This document shows, piece after piece, positions 8,291 to 16,891 of a stretch of 64,000 nucleotides of DNA; positions within the stretch are counted from its first letter, which is position 1, and each line of letters starts with the position of its first letter. The translations under genes were made by a program, and so were the position numbers. Under the pieces are notes generated by a model, which was given only the letters and a program-made list of their open reading frames with translations, was not told the DNA's origin and ran no database searches. Source of the DNA: Pseudanabaena sp. ABRG5-3 (GTDB lineage Bacteria > Cyanobacteriota > Cyanobacteriia > Pseudanabaenales > Pseudanabaenaceae); NCBI RefSeq assembly GCF_003967015.1, contig NZ_AP017560.1, positions 992,001 to 1,056,000 on the forward strand. The letters run 5' to 3'.

Positions 8291-9247
8291 ATGCAAGCTG
8301 TAATTATTGCTGGTGGGAAAGGAACAAGGCTTAGACCCTTGACCTATGGCTGCCCTAAACCAATGCTACCTCTGATTGATCGCCCATTCTTAGAATGGAT
8401 GATTAATCGTTGCCGTGAAGCTAGTGTGACCGACATTTTGTTAAATGTGCAGTATCACTCGCAACAGGTGATCGATTATTTTGGAGATGGCGATCGCTTT
8501 GGCGTAAAAATTCGTTATGTCGAAGAGTCCACACCATTGGATACCGCAGGAGCTATTAAGCTTGCAGAGCCATATTTCACGGGTGAGTCATTGATTGTTT
8601 TCAATGCTGATATTCTCACTAATTTAGACTTGACGGCGCTAATAAAGTTTCATAAAGATAATCAAGCCGATGCAACTTTGACCTTAACTAGAGTCCCCGA
8701 TATTACGCCGTTTGGCTTAGTGGAAATTAACAATGAAAATCAGGTTCAAGCATTTTGGGAAAAACCAAATGCAGAGCAAGCCGTAAAATTTCTTGCCCAA
8801 GGCATTAATACAATCAATGCGGGAACCTATGTTTTAGAACCCAAGATTTTTGACATCTATCCTACGGGGGAGCCTTTGAGTTTTGAAAGGAAAGTTTTCC
8901 CCAATGTACTGGAACGCGGCATGAAGATGATGGGCTTTGTATGGGATGGCTATTGGATGGATATGGGAACACCTGAGAAGTATTTCCAAGCACAGATTGA
9001 TGTTTTGGAAGAAAAGGTTCCCTATGATTTTGGCGATCGCTCTGAGCAGAGAAGTACGGGTGTATGGGTTTCCAAAACTGCCAATATCACTGAGGGAGCA
9101 GTTTTAGAGGCTCCCTGCTATATAGGAGATGCTGCTTCCATTGGTAAGGACGCACGTATTCCTTCACAAACTTTAGTAGGAGCGAATTCGCTAATCAATA
9201 AAGCGATCACTTCAGGTATGTATAGCACAGGTTCACTAATCGTTTAG
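8291..9247 (+). CDS. NDP-sugar pyrophosphorylase, mannose-1-phosphate guanylyltransferase-like
   Basis: This cytosolic sugar-1-phosphate nucleotidyltransferase supplies activated sugar, probably GDP-mannose or a related NDP-sugar, for surface polysaccharides. It opens with MQAVIIAGG and the signature GGKGTRLRP (8-16), followed by KPMLP (23-27), LDTAGAI, FNADILTNLD (metal Asp) and WEKP. The C-terminal part is short and ends in a few hexapeptide-like repeats. An upstream in-frame ATG at 8252 would add 13 residues; the family start is MQAVIIAGG, so I use 8291. The exact sugar cannot be read from sequence. It is divergent from the LCP gene. Confidence 0.85.
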   Translation: MQAVIIAGGKGTRLRPLTYGCPKPMLPLIDRPFLEWMINRCREASVTDILLNVQYHSQQVIDYFGDGDRFGVKIRYVEESTPLDTAGAIKLAEPYFTGESLIVFNADILTNLDLTALIKFHKDNQADATLTLTRVPDITPFGLVEINNENQVQAFWEKPNAEQAVKFLAQGINTINAGTYVLEPKIFDIYPTGEPLSFERKVFPNVLERGMKMMGFVWDGYWMDMGTPEKYFQAQIDVLEEKVPYDFGDRSEQRSTGVWVSKTANITEGAVLEAPCYIGDAASIGKDARIPSQTLVGANSLINKAITSGMYSTGSLIV

Positions 9248-9264
9248 ATAAAAAAGCATTCATA

Positions 9265-9385
9265 TACTTGATGCAGCAAATCTTTACCCCCCCTCTAACT
9301 CCCCCTTGAAAGGAGGAGAATTTATACTTCCCCACCTTTCAAGGGGGGACTGAGGGGGGTAAAAATTTGCATGGTGTGTCAAGTA
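9265..9385. mobile_element. 121-bp inverted-repeat element with G/C-run arms
   Basis: Ends TACTTGATGCAGCAAAT and its imperfect complement ATTTGCATGGTGTGTCAAGTA are flanked by TA on both sides (9263-9264, 9386-9387). The arms carry runs of C and G (TTTACCCCCCC and GGGGGGTAAAAA) and a CCTTTCAAGGGG-like inner part. Partial pairing even extends outward (CATTCA/TGAGTG). It is a MITE-type non-coding repeat lying between a gene and its terminators. Confidence 0.75.
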
Positions 9386-9404
9386 TATGAGTGGCTAAAA
9401 AAAG

Positions 9405-9455
9405 CCTCGCTTAGCGAGGTTGCATTAAAAAAGATTCGCATTGCGAATCTTTTTT
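9405..9455. terminator. Two successive hairpins between convergent genes
   Basis: CCTCGC TTA GCGAGG (9405-9419) and AAAAAAGATTCGCATTGCGAATCTTTTTT (9427-9455, given here as one stem-loop with T-run) lie in tandem. They end just before the channel gene stop at 9461 and can serve both convergent genes. Confidence 0.8.
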
Positions 9456-9460
9456 TGTTG

Positions 9461-11062
9461 TTAGTAGTTACGTTTAAATGACTCTAGCCATTCACGCAAT
9501 TGTTGAGTAGCAATCTCTTTGCCTCCAAGACCAAAGGCAACCGCGATCGCAACGGCAATTGCACCAGTCAGTAAACCAAAGGCAAGATCAACGATATTGC
9601 TAGCAACACCAATCTGCTTAAGTGCCATTGCCGTAATCAGAACAACAATGGAAATCCGCGCCGCGTGACCAAGGATTCTCGATTGCCGTCCGCCTGTGCT
9701 AGTAATCAGATTAAAAGCAAGATTGGCAAGATATAGCCCGATCGCAAAAATAACCACACCACTGAGTACTTGACCTGCAACTTGCAAGACCCCAAACACA
9801 ATGCGGGTAAGGGCATTAATTTGTAAGACATCAGTTGCTGCCGCGATCGCTACGAGAATAATCGCAATGAACACGATGATACCGACAACTTGCGAAGGCG
9901 TTTGTTGAGGTAGCGTCGTACTTGCTTTATTCTCAGGAGATTCATTTGCTGCGGATTCGCTAGGAGGAATTGCGGCGATCGCAGGAAATCCCAACCATTG
10001 CAAGATGTTGTTAAATCCTAATCCTGTCAGAATTCCCGAAACAATATCTCTCGCAAACTGTCCAATAAAATAGGCAACAGCGAGAATTACAATTGCCACA
10101 AAAATCTGAGGTAGGAAGCGCAATACTTGATCGAGCATTGCCGTCGCTGGACGGGAGATTGCGCCGACTTCTAACGCTTCTAACGTGGATATCGCTGTGG
10201 GAATGAGAATCAATACATAGATAAAATTCCCAACCACCTGAGAAAGCGTGTATTCAGTTTGATTATTAGCCCATCGTCGTAGGAATTGATCGGCTCCACT
10301 AGTAGCTAGGAGATTCGTCACAATTCGCTTAACTACTTGAGCAATCAACCAGCCAATACCACCGATAATCACTGCCTTGAGAATTTTCGGTAGAGCACTT
10401 AGGATTTGATTGACAAGATTTTGCAAGGGCTGGAGTGCCTGTACTAAACCTAAAGCATCCAAGACTAAAGGCAAAAACAGCAACAAGACAAACCAATATA
10501 AAGCCGAAGATAGGGTCTCACTGAGGGGGATTGTCTCAGATTTTGATTCCGTATCAGCATCACTTACTTGTGCGTTTACCTTGTCGTCGATTTGTGCCGA
10601 TCGCAAGAAGCTACCAACTAGCAATTTGCTAAAGGTTGCTAAGACCCATGCAATCCCGATTAGGATAGCTGCACCACCAAGTTTTGGTAAAAATGATGTA
10701 ATTTGCCCTAATAAACTATTTAGTGGCGTAGCAACTGCATCTAATTTGAGAAATTGGAAAAATGCGACTAAGGTAAAAAGTAAAATAATCCAGAAAACCG
10801 TAGTACCTGCCCATTTTTCAATAGGAAAAGTATTACTACGTGAGCCTGACAACCAAGCCGTTAGCTTGTTATCAACATCGGTACGTCTCAGAAGTTTTTC
10901 CGTTATAGAGGAGAAAACTATAGCAATTACCCAACCGAGAACAAGAATTAGAACAGCCAAAATTAATTTGACGACAAATCCATCAGGGTTGAGTAAATCT
11001 TCAATTGCAAATCCTTTCGCTGTTGAGGTTTGGGCTAACAGGAAAGAGGAAACATCGTGCAT
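9461..11062 (-). CDS. Mechanosensitive-channel-like protein with repeated TM_helix segments
   Basis: This 533-residue polytopic membrane protein has about ten or more hydrophobic segments, with the recurring pattern ILGGIGWLIAQVVKRIV / ILIGIAWVLATFSKLLV / AIVILAVAYFIGQFARDIV. Each of these is the conserved TM_helix unit found in CmpX-like small-conductance mechanosensitive channel relatives. The last segment is glycine-rich (AIAVAFGLGGKEIATQQLREW), as in the pore helix of the MscS superfamily, but the large soluble MscS beta domain is absent after it. A role in turgor sensing or membrane adaptation is inferred. It is preceded by a 202-bp gap with a small AT-rich stretch only. Confidence 0.8.
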   Translation of the reverse strand: MHDVSSFLLAQTSTAKGFAIEDLLNPDGFVVKLILAVLILVLGWVIAIVFSSITEKLLRRTDVDNKLTAWLSGSRSNTFPIEKWAGTTVFWIILLFTLVAFFQFLKLDAVATPLNSLLGQITSFLPKLGGAAILIGIAWVLATFSKLLVGSFLRSAQIDDKVNAQVSDADTESKSETIPLSETLSSALYWFVLLLFLPLVLDALGLVQALQPLQNLVNQILSALPKILKAVIIGGIGWLIAQVVKRIVTNLLATSGADQFLRRWANNQTEYTLSQVVGNFIYVLILIPTAISTLEALEVGAISRPATAMLDQVLRFLPQIFVAIVILAVAYFIGQFARDIVSGILTGLGFNNILQWLGFPAIAAIPPSESAANESPENKASTTLPQQTPSQVVGIIVFIAIILVAIAAATDVLQINALTRIVFGVLQVAGQVLSGVVIFAIGLYLANLAFNLITSTGGRQSRILGHAARISIVVLITAMALKQIGVASNIVDLAFGLLTGAIAVAIAVAFGLGGKEIATQQLREWLESFKRNY

Positions 11063-11264
11063 AAATCACACCTCAAATCTGAACAATTAAGGAGTATCCT
11101 CTTCCGTATCTTAAGTGGAGATATCTTGAAAAAAAAGTCACTAATAATTAAGGTTTTTCCTAAATATAAAGAAAAAAACAATTATTAATGACTTTTAAAC
11201 GTTTAAAGGCTTACTAAATCCTCAAAAACCTTTTGATAGAAGGAGATTTTAAAGTTTTGAAAAA

Positions 11265-12269
11265 TTAGCGTTTCTTTTTACCTTTTGTTGCATTTGTTAA
11301 TTCTGCCTGAGCAATCTCTGCATCAAGAATTGTCTGCCCCGTTGCAGCTAAAAAGACATCATCAAGACTAGGACGTGACTGAGCCAAACTAAATACTTCG
11401 ATATCAACGGCTGATAACATATTTTGAATTTCACCAATAGCATTAGCATCGGGAGTCACAAATAAATTCACAGCATTCCCCTGCGCCTCATTAATCGTAA
11501 TACTCTGCACAATTGGTAATTGCTGCAAGATCTTTTGGGCATGTTCAGCCTCATGACGCTCGGCAAATTCACGAATTCGTACGGTAATGCGATCGCCACC
11601 AACCTTGGTTTTAAGTTCCGAAGTTGTGCCTTCTGCAATAATTTTTCCCTTGTCAATAATCGCGACGCGATTGGCAAGGGCATCAATTTCTTCGAGGTAA
11701 TGACTAGAGATTAAGATCGTGACCCCCGAAGCTCTAAGCTTGCGTAAAAAATCCCAAATCGCAAGGCGACTTTGAATATCTAGTCCTACCGTTGGCTCAT
11801 CAAGGATCAATACCGATGGTTGATGTAGCAGTCCTGCGGCTAGATCTAAACGTTTTTTTAGTCCACCTGAATATGTCCCTGACAGCTTATCGGCATAGGG
11901 TTCGAGTTGTAGTAGATCCAATACCTGATCAATGCGATCGCTAATTTGTTTGGGTGGAATATGATACAAAGCGGCTTGAAACTGTAAAAGCTCACGTCCT
12001 GTCAAAACTTTGTCTAGAGCAACTTCTTGGGCTACATAGCCTAAGCGATCGCGGATTGCCCTAGACTCAGTTGCCCCCGCCACTTCGATCACCCCCGAAT
12101 CAGGTGTAGTCAAAGTACATAGGCAGCGCATCGTTGTGGTTTTGCCTGCCCCATTAGGACCAAGCAGTCCATAAATCTGCCCCTGCGTAACATTTAGAGA
12201 AATTCCATCTACGGCAATAGTTGTGCCATAAGTTTTCTTGAGATTTTCAATTCTTACTGCCGACTGCAT
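11265..12269 (-). CDS. ABC transporter ATP-binding subunit, DrrA type
   Basis: This is the ATPase of an export-type ABC system of the daunorubicin-resistance class. Walker A is GPNGAGKT (37-44), the signature is YSGGLKKRL (133-141), Walker B plus catalytic Glu is LILDEPT (154-160), and the H-loop is ISSH (187-190). The C-terminal ~90 residues form the DrrA-type extension (SRPSLDDVFLAATG). No permease gene lies next to it in this window, which is unusual because the partner is normally adjacent. The substrate is unknown. The lysine-rich C terminus (KGKKKR) is normal for such proteins in cyanobacteria. Confidence 0.9.
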   Translation of the reverse strand: MQSAVRIENLKKTYGTTIAVDGISLNVTQGQIYGLLGPNGAGKTTTMRCLCTLTTPDSGVIEVAGATESRAIRDRLGYVAQEVALDKVLTGRELLQFQAALYHIPPKQISDRIDQVLDLLQLEPYADKLSGTYSGGLKKRLDLAAGLLHQPSVLILDEPTVGLDIQSRLAIWDFLRKLRASGVTILISSHYLEEIDALANRVAIIDKGKIIAEGTTSELKTKVGGDRITVRIREFAERHEAEHAQKILQQLPIVQSITINEAQGNAVNLFVTPDANAIGEIQNMLSAVDIEVFSLAQSRPSLDDVFLAATGQTILDAEIAQAELTNATKGKKKR

Positions 12270-12566
12270 GGAGGTATCTAATTATTACGTTCTGTTAACC
12301 AACTATTTTAACCGTGACGTTATCCAAATCGCAATAAAATCTTTCACAAACAAGAAGGATCACTCTGCTACAAACTCAAAAATCTACAAATTATTTAGGA
12401 AATCCATATATGTCGAAATATATTGTTAAGTTAACTTTAATTTCATTCTTGAATAAGTAAGCAAATACAATTTTATGCTTTTACATATCGGGGGAGAGAC
12501 CAAAGTAGTTATTTTCAGATTAAATCAAACAGTCATTACGAAGTTGAATTGAGGGGTTCAAAGATT

Positions 12567-13037
12567 ATGTTAACGATGAATCGCACCTTGGATGCAAAGA
12601 CTAGCGATGTTGAGCATGTTTATCTTACTGATAGTGATCTATTTAATTTAGAGCGTTTTGCCAATACTTTTTCTTTGCGTGTCAAGACCTATAGTCTATT
12701 GCGCGATCGCGCTGAGGAAATCACCATACGAACTCTCAAACTCTTGGCACAGCAGTATCCTGAGTTAGTTCATAAGCAGTTGGCTCGTTGCAAATATGAC
12801 ATGTCTAACATGATTCGTTATGCATCTTTATCCATCTTGCGTGATGACGAACTTTTCTTCCGAGAAACCTTGATGGATTGGTTAGCAAACATCATTAATT
12901 CCTATCAAGTCTCGAAGGAATGTTCTACTTGCTATCGATTAATGCAAACGGTTGTTGATGAGATGCTACCTCCTGAATGTTCTGTATTGGTAAAGCCCTA
13001 TTCGGATCTAGCTATTGCTGCATTAATGAATGCTTAG
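12567..13037 (+). CDS. Divergent phycobiliprotein-family (allophycocyanin-like) subunit
   Basis: This 156-residue globin-like helical protein resembles alpha/beta phycobiliproteins in length and in the core block ARCKYDMSNMIRYASLSIL. That block matches the bilin region of ApcA/CpcA (C-x-R-D-x-D-Y-Y-L-R): Cys75 sits at the chromophore-cysteine position and Asp78 at the bilin-contacting Asp, while the Arg and the YY pair are replaced. A C-terminal CSTCYRLM adds two cysteines. It therefore could carry a bilin, but this is inference. A frame upstream to a TTG at 12549 exists; ATG 12567 is preferred. It is followed 133 bp later by a linker-type gene, and no standard phycobiliprotein genes are nearby. 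The 279-bp gap upstream shows no recognisable feature. Confidence 0.7.
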   Translation: MLTMNRTLDAKTSDVEHVYLTDSDLFNLERFANTFSLRVKTYSLLRDRAEEITIRTLKLLAQQYPELVHKQLARCKYDMSNMIRYASLSILRDDELFFRETLMDWLANIINSYQVSKECSTCYRLMQTVVDEMLPPECSVLVKPYSDLAIAALMNA

Positions 13038-13170
13038 TTAGCTGAGTCTAGCTATCAATGAACCACGCATGATCGACCTCCGAGACTTCAGTTAATTAAT
13101 GATCAGTTAATTAATGACTAGATTGACAAGCATTTCAAAGGTTTTTTAGAGGTTTTTTGGAGAAGTTGTT

Positions 13171-14481
13171 ATGGATACTCATCCCGTCGTTACCGTTGAC
13201 CGTAATTCCACAGAGGCAGAGCGCCAAACAGCTCTCCAGCAGATCTATACACAAGTTCTAGAGCGCCAGCCCTATGAGTCTGAACGCAAGGTGATCGCTA
13301 AGCTTGAGAAGGATTTTCTTAAAGGGAAGTTGGGAGTACGTCATTTCATCGGCGAACTCGTCCTGTCATCGGTCTATCTCAACAGTTTTTATCATGATTG
13401 CTCAAATCTCAAGTTTGTCGAATGGAGCTTTAAGCATATCCTTGGACGGGCGCTAAGGGACAATGAAGAGATTGCGAAGTATATGAATTTACTGATGATG
13501 GAGGGTGTAGCGGCATTTTTCCATGAGCTTCTCGGATCGGAGGAATATCGTAAAGCCTTTGGTAGTTTCACAATTCCCTATGCTCGTGATGTCAAATTCT
13601 ATGACTCTCCTCGCAACTATCTACAAACCAATCTCTTGACCCATGAACATGTTGGACAACGAGGCAAGATCGTTCCGATGATCTATTGGCAGAGGTTAGG
13701 ACTAGATTGTGAAACAGGAACCTGTGTGATGCCTGAAGAAATGCAGCACAATCCTGATGCAGTTAATCATTCTGTCCATTCCGCCGCCGATCGCCAACAA
13801 GCCCTTGCACAAATCTATACTCAATTGCTAGAGCGGCAACCCTATGCCTCTGAGCGTCACGAAATTGCGCATTTGGAAGAAGATTTTCTGTCTGGCAAGT
13901 TGGATGTACGCCACTTCCTCGGCGAACTTGTGATGTCAAATCTATATTTAGATAGTTTCTATCGTGACAGTTCTAACTTGAAGTTTATGGAGTTTAGCTT
14001 TAAGCATCTCCTTGGTAGAACTCTCCATAATAAAGAAGAGATTAGTACCTATACAGATGTACTCACCAAACAAGGTGTTTCTGTCTTCTTCCATAAAATC
14101 TTTGATTCTGAGGAATATCGTCAAGCCTTTGGCTGTCACACTATTCCCTATGCTCGTGATGTCAAATTCCATGACTCACCTCGCAACTATTTGCAAAGCG
14201 ATTTGGTGCAGCATGAACATGCAGGACAAAGGGGCAAAGCCGTTCCTAGTCTCTATTGGCAAGAGCTAGGTATGAACTGTGAAACAGGAACCTGTGTGAT
14301 GCCTGATGTGAATGCCAAGCAGCATTTCCCCGACCCAACTAGGACACAAGAACCTGTTTCGAGATCGCTAAATGAGGAGATCGAAGAACTTTTGCAGATG
14401 TTACAAAACAGTGATGCTCGACAAGTACTTCAAAGCATGAACGAAAAGCAGCGATCGCTTCTGCGTAATCTAGCCAAGTAA
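13171..14481 (+). CDS. Phycobilisome linker polypeptide with two tandem PBS_linker domains
   Basis: This 436-residue protein consists of two ~195-residue units that align along their whole length (about residues 15-190 and 205-380). Each opens with QIYTQxLERQPYxSER, a PBS_linker_poly pattern resembling CpcG/ApcE linkers, runs through FLxGKLxVRHFxGELVxSxxYLxSFY, and closes with SPRNYLQ, HEHxGQRGK and CETGTCVMP. The duplicated CETGTC motif has two cysteines per unit. A short helical, acidic/glutamine-rich tail follows. It probably scaffolds pigment-protein assembly on the thylakoid, most likely with the phycobiliprotein-like product of the gene in front. Its TAA stop overlaps the end of a palindromic element. 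Confidence 0.85.
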   Translation: MDTHPVVTVDRNSTEAERQTALQQIYTQVLERQPYESERKVIAKLEKDFLKGKLGVRHFIGELVLSSVYLNSFYHDCSNLKFVEWSFKHILGRALRDNEEIAKYMNLLMMEGVAAFFHELLGSEEYRKAFGSFTIPYARDVKFYDSPRNYLQTNLLTHEHVGQRGKIVPMIYWQRLGLDCETGTCVMPEEMQHNPDAVNHSVHSAADRQQALAQIYTQLLERQPYASERHEIAHLEEDFLSGKLDVRHFLGELVMSNLYLDSFYRDSSNLKFMEFSFKHLLGRTLHNKEEISTYTDVLTKQGVSVFFHKIFDSEEYRQAFGCHTIPYARDVKFHDSPRNYLQSDLVQHEHAGQRGKAVPSLYWQELGMNCETGTCVMPDVNAKQHFPDPTRTQEPVSRSLNEEIEELLQMLQNSDARQVLQSMNEKQRSLLRNLAK

Positions 14482-14546
14482 GTAGCTAGGCGCAAATGAA
14501 TCACCCCGTACGCTTGGCGGCGGGGTGATTCATTTACCCAGCTACT
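14481..14546. mobile_element. 66-bp family A element at the linker stop codon
   Basis: Ends AGTAGCTAGG and CCCAGCTACT, with TA on both sides (14479-14480, 14547-14548). The arms continue as CAAATGAATCACCCCG / CGGGGTGATTCATTT. The left TA plus the first A of the element form the TAA stop of the linker gene. The stem can also act as its terminator. Confidence 0.8.
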
Positions 14547-14550
14547 TAGT

Positions 14551-14598
14551 AAAAATGAAGTGCTGTACTTATACCAATCGCGCAGCACTTCATTTTTT
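14551..14598. terminator. Stem-loop AAAATGAAGTGCTG / CAGCACTTCATTTT
   Basis: Two 14-base arms enclose a 17-base loop containing CTTATACCAATCGCG and are followed by T-rich DNA. CTTATACCAA also occurs near 1998, so this belongs to a repeated class as well as being a possible terminator. Confidence 0.5.
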
Positions 14599-14637
14599 GG
14601 TATATATTTAGATCCTCAACATTGAGTTAACTGCCCC

Positions 14638-15504
14638 ATGGAACGAGTCTTACAGGAAATAGGGCGATCGCCTTTGATCGTTGCCGAAATCGCCATTGGC
14701 TTTATTCTGTTTTGGATTGGACAGTTTGTCTATCAAAAGCTATTTCGGCGTAAGATCGAACTCAATATTGAGCTATTTGTCCGTGATAACTCGGCAGTAG
14801 CGCTTGCCCTAGTTGGCTACTATTTAGGAATCGCGATCGCCCTTAAAAGCGCTCTTACCAAATCAGTTTTAGGTTGGCAAAATATCTTAGTCAATCTGGT
14901 TCTCTATGGACTATTAGTAATTGCCTTGATGTGGGTTGGCGCAATTGTTTGCGATCGCTTAATTTTGCAACGCTGTGACAGTGCGCGAGAAATCCTCGAA
15001 GAGCGTAATTTTGGGGCAGCAGCTCTTGAGTCAGGTTGTCATATTGCCAATGGCATTATCATTAGTTCCACAATGGGCGGCGATTCAGGAACATGGCTAG
15101 TGGGCTTGGCAAGTTATGCCATCGGTTTAACGACACTGGTACTTGCGAGTTTTAGCTATTCAGCGATCGCGGGATATGACGTATTTAAATCAATTCAAGA
15201 ACATAACAATCCTGCGGCGGGAGTTGCTTTTGCAGGTTTGCTAGTAGCGATCGGCAACGTAGTGCATTTTGCCTTTTTGCCTGAATTTGAGAATTGGGGA
15301 ATTAGTTTTATCTTATATATTTTGGCGATTCCCTTTGGAATATTGATGCTTGTAGCTATTCGCTGGGTTGCTGACCTGATTCTTGTACCGGGGGTGAAAA
15401 TTTCTGATGAAATCGTGCGACAGGAAGTCCCTAATCTCGGAGCAGGATTAATTGAGGCATTTGCCTATATTGCAGGTTCCCTATTAATTTCTTGGAGTAT
15501 TTAA
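14638..15504 (+). CDS. DUF350 membrane protein with two DUF350 units
   Basis: This 288-residue integral membrane protein has about eight hydrophobic segments arranged as two related halves, each with the DUF350 pattern (DNSAVALALVGYYLGIAIAL in the first half; EHNNPAAGVAFAGLLVAIG in the second). A short ILEERNFGAAALESG lies between them. DUF350 proteins are small membrane proteins of unknown function found widely in bacteria, and the double-unit form is common in cyanobacteria. It ends 33 bp from the clpX stop with one terminator between. Confidence 0.82.
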   Translation: MERVLQEIGRSPLIVAEIAIGFILFWIGQFVYQKLFRRKIELNIELFVRDNSAVALALVGYYLGIAIALKSALTKSVLGWQNILVNLVLYGLLVIALMWVGAIVCDRLILQRCDSAREILEERNFGAAALESGCHIANGIIISSTMGGDSGTWLVGLASYAIGLTTLVLASFSYSAIAGYDVFKSIQEHNNPAAGVAFAGLLVAIGNVVHFAFLPEFENWGISFILYILAIPFGILMLVAIRWVADLILVPGVKISDEIVRQEVPNLGAGLIEAFAYIAGSLLISWSI

Positions 15505-15506
15505 AT

Positions 15507-15535
15507 AAAAAAGACTCGCAAAGCGAGTCTTTTTT
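15507..15535. terminator. Bidirectional terminator between DUF350 and clpX
   Basis: AAAAAAGACTCGC / GCGAGTCTTTTTT with centre AAA; A-run and T-run on both sides. It is convergent between two gene ends. Confidence 0.85.
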
Positions 15536-15536
15536 A

Positions 15537-16874
15537 TTATGCGGATTCAGGTTTAGGCATTGAGGCAGGATGTTGCAATATCTCGGCAGTTGATAGGTTT
15601 TCGACCATATCGCGAGTGATTAAACATTTGGTCACATCCTTACGCGATGGCAACTCATACATCATGTCTAGCATCAACTGCTCGACGATACCGCGTAATG
15701 CTCTTGCCCCTGTTTTGCGACGATAGGCTTCTTTAGCGATCGCTTGTACTGCATCGGGCTGAAACTCAAGCTGGACATTATCCATTTTTAAGAGTTTCTG
15801 ATATTGCTTGATTAAGGCACTGCGTGGCTCAGTCAAGATTGCCATAAGCGCCTTTTCATCGAGAGGATCAAGCACGGCAGTTACAGGTACACGACCGATA
15901 AATTCAGGAATCATCCCAAACTTGACGAGATCATCGGGTTGGAGATTTTTCAGGATCTCAGCAGTACGCTTTTCGCGGGGAATCGATTCCCCTTGCTGCA
16001 CAAAACCCATCGACTTTTTACCGATGCGTTGCTCGATCAGCTTTTCCATGCCCCCGAAGGCTCCACCGCAAATAAACAAAATATTTTTGGTGTCAATCTG
16101 GATGCAGTCTTGGTAAGGGTGCTTACGTCCACCTTGGGGCGGTACATTAGCGATCGTCCCCTCTAGCATTTTCAGCAAAGCTTGTTGTACGCCTTCGCCT
16201 GAGACATCACGGGTAATCGAAGTATTTTCGCTCTTACGGGCAATTTTATCTATTTCATCAATGTAAATAATGCCGCGTTGAGCCTCTTCGACATCGAGAT
16301 CGGCAACTTGCAATAGCCGCAGTAAAATATTCTCCACATCTTCGCCAACATAGCCCGCCTCGGTGAGTGTGGTGGCATCAGCAACCGCAAAAGGCACATC
16401 TAGCATTTCGGCTAAAGTCTGTGCCAAAAGGGTCTTGCCACAACCCGTGGGGCCAATCAGCAAAATGTTTGACTTCTGAAGTTCAACCCCATCCTCAGAC
16501 TGCCCCTTACTAGCTGACTCAATAAAGCTAAGGCGCTTGTAGTGGTTGTACACAGCTACAGACAAAACCTTTTTGGCTTCGTCTTGCCCCACTACATTTT
16601 CATCGAGATAGCGTTTGATATCGCGAGGCTTAGGAATTTGGTTGAGATTGAGATTTGCCGCAGTTTTGGTTTTACGCTTTTCGTTGGCAGGATCTTTACG
16701 CTGAGCAGCTTGGGGGGGAGCGCTATTGAACAACTCCTCATCGAGGATTTCGTTACACAAATCCACACACTCATCACAAATGTATACCCCTGGTCCTGCA
16801 ATAAGCTTGCGTACCTGCTCCTGCGATTTACCGCAGAAGGAACATTTCAGATGAGAGTCATATTTACTGGGCAT
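15537..16874 (-). CDS. clpX: ATP-dependent Clp protease ATP-binding subunit ClpX
   Basis: ClpX unfolds tagged proteins with ATP and feeds them to the ClpP chamber in the cytosol. The N-terminal zinc-binding domain has Cys11, Cys14, Cys33 and Cys36 (CSFC...CDEC). The AAA+ module shows Walker A GPTGCGKT (141-148), Walker B IIYIDEID with Asp206/Glu207, and the YVGED pore loop region. The [15 protein letters not shown] and IPEFIGRVP blocks are typical. The 445-residue length is normal. It starts 17 bp after the clpP stop, so the two are almost certainly cotranscribed. Confidence 0.97.
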   Translation of the reverse strand: MPSKYDSHLKCSFCGKSQEQVRKLIAGPGVYICDECVDLCNEILDEELFNSAPPQAAQRKDPANEKRKTKTAANLNLNQIPKPRDIKRYLDENVVGQDEAKKVLSVAVYNHYKRLSFIESASKGQSEDGVELQKSNILLIGPTGCGKTLLAQTLAEMLDVPFAVADATTLTEAGYVGEDVENILLRLLQVADLDVEEAQRGIIYIDEIDKIARKSENTSITRDVSGEGVQQALLKMLEGTIANVPPQGGRKHPYQDCIQIDTKNILFICGGAFGGMEKLIEQRIGKKSMGFVQQGESIPREKRTAEILKNLQPDDLVKFGMIPEFIGRVPVTAVLDPLDEKALMAILTEPRSALIKQYQKLLKMDNVQLEFQPDAVQAIAKEAYRRKTGARALRGIVEQLMLDMMYELPSRKDVTKCLITRDMVENLSTAEILQHPASMPKPESA

Positions 16875-16891
16875 AAGCTATCTCGCTGTGG

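Noticed and set aside
10410-11090. 226-codon open frame on the plus strand
   Set aside because: It lies wholly antisense to the TM_helix channel gene, has no family resemblance and has an odd, lysine- and asparagine-rich composition.
12238-12429. 63-codon ORF upstream of the phycobiliprotein-like gene
   Set aside because: It overlaps the start of the ABC ATPase gene on the other strand and looks like random AT-rich sequence.
12270-12548. Small regulatory RNA in the gap upstream of the phycobiliprotein-like gene
   Set aside because: A GGGGGAGAGACC stretch drew attention, but there is no convincing stem or terminator and no match to Yfr-type RNAs that I can recall.
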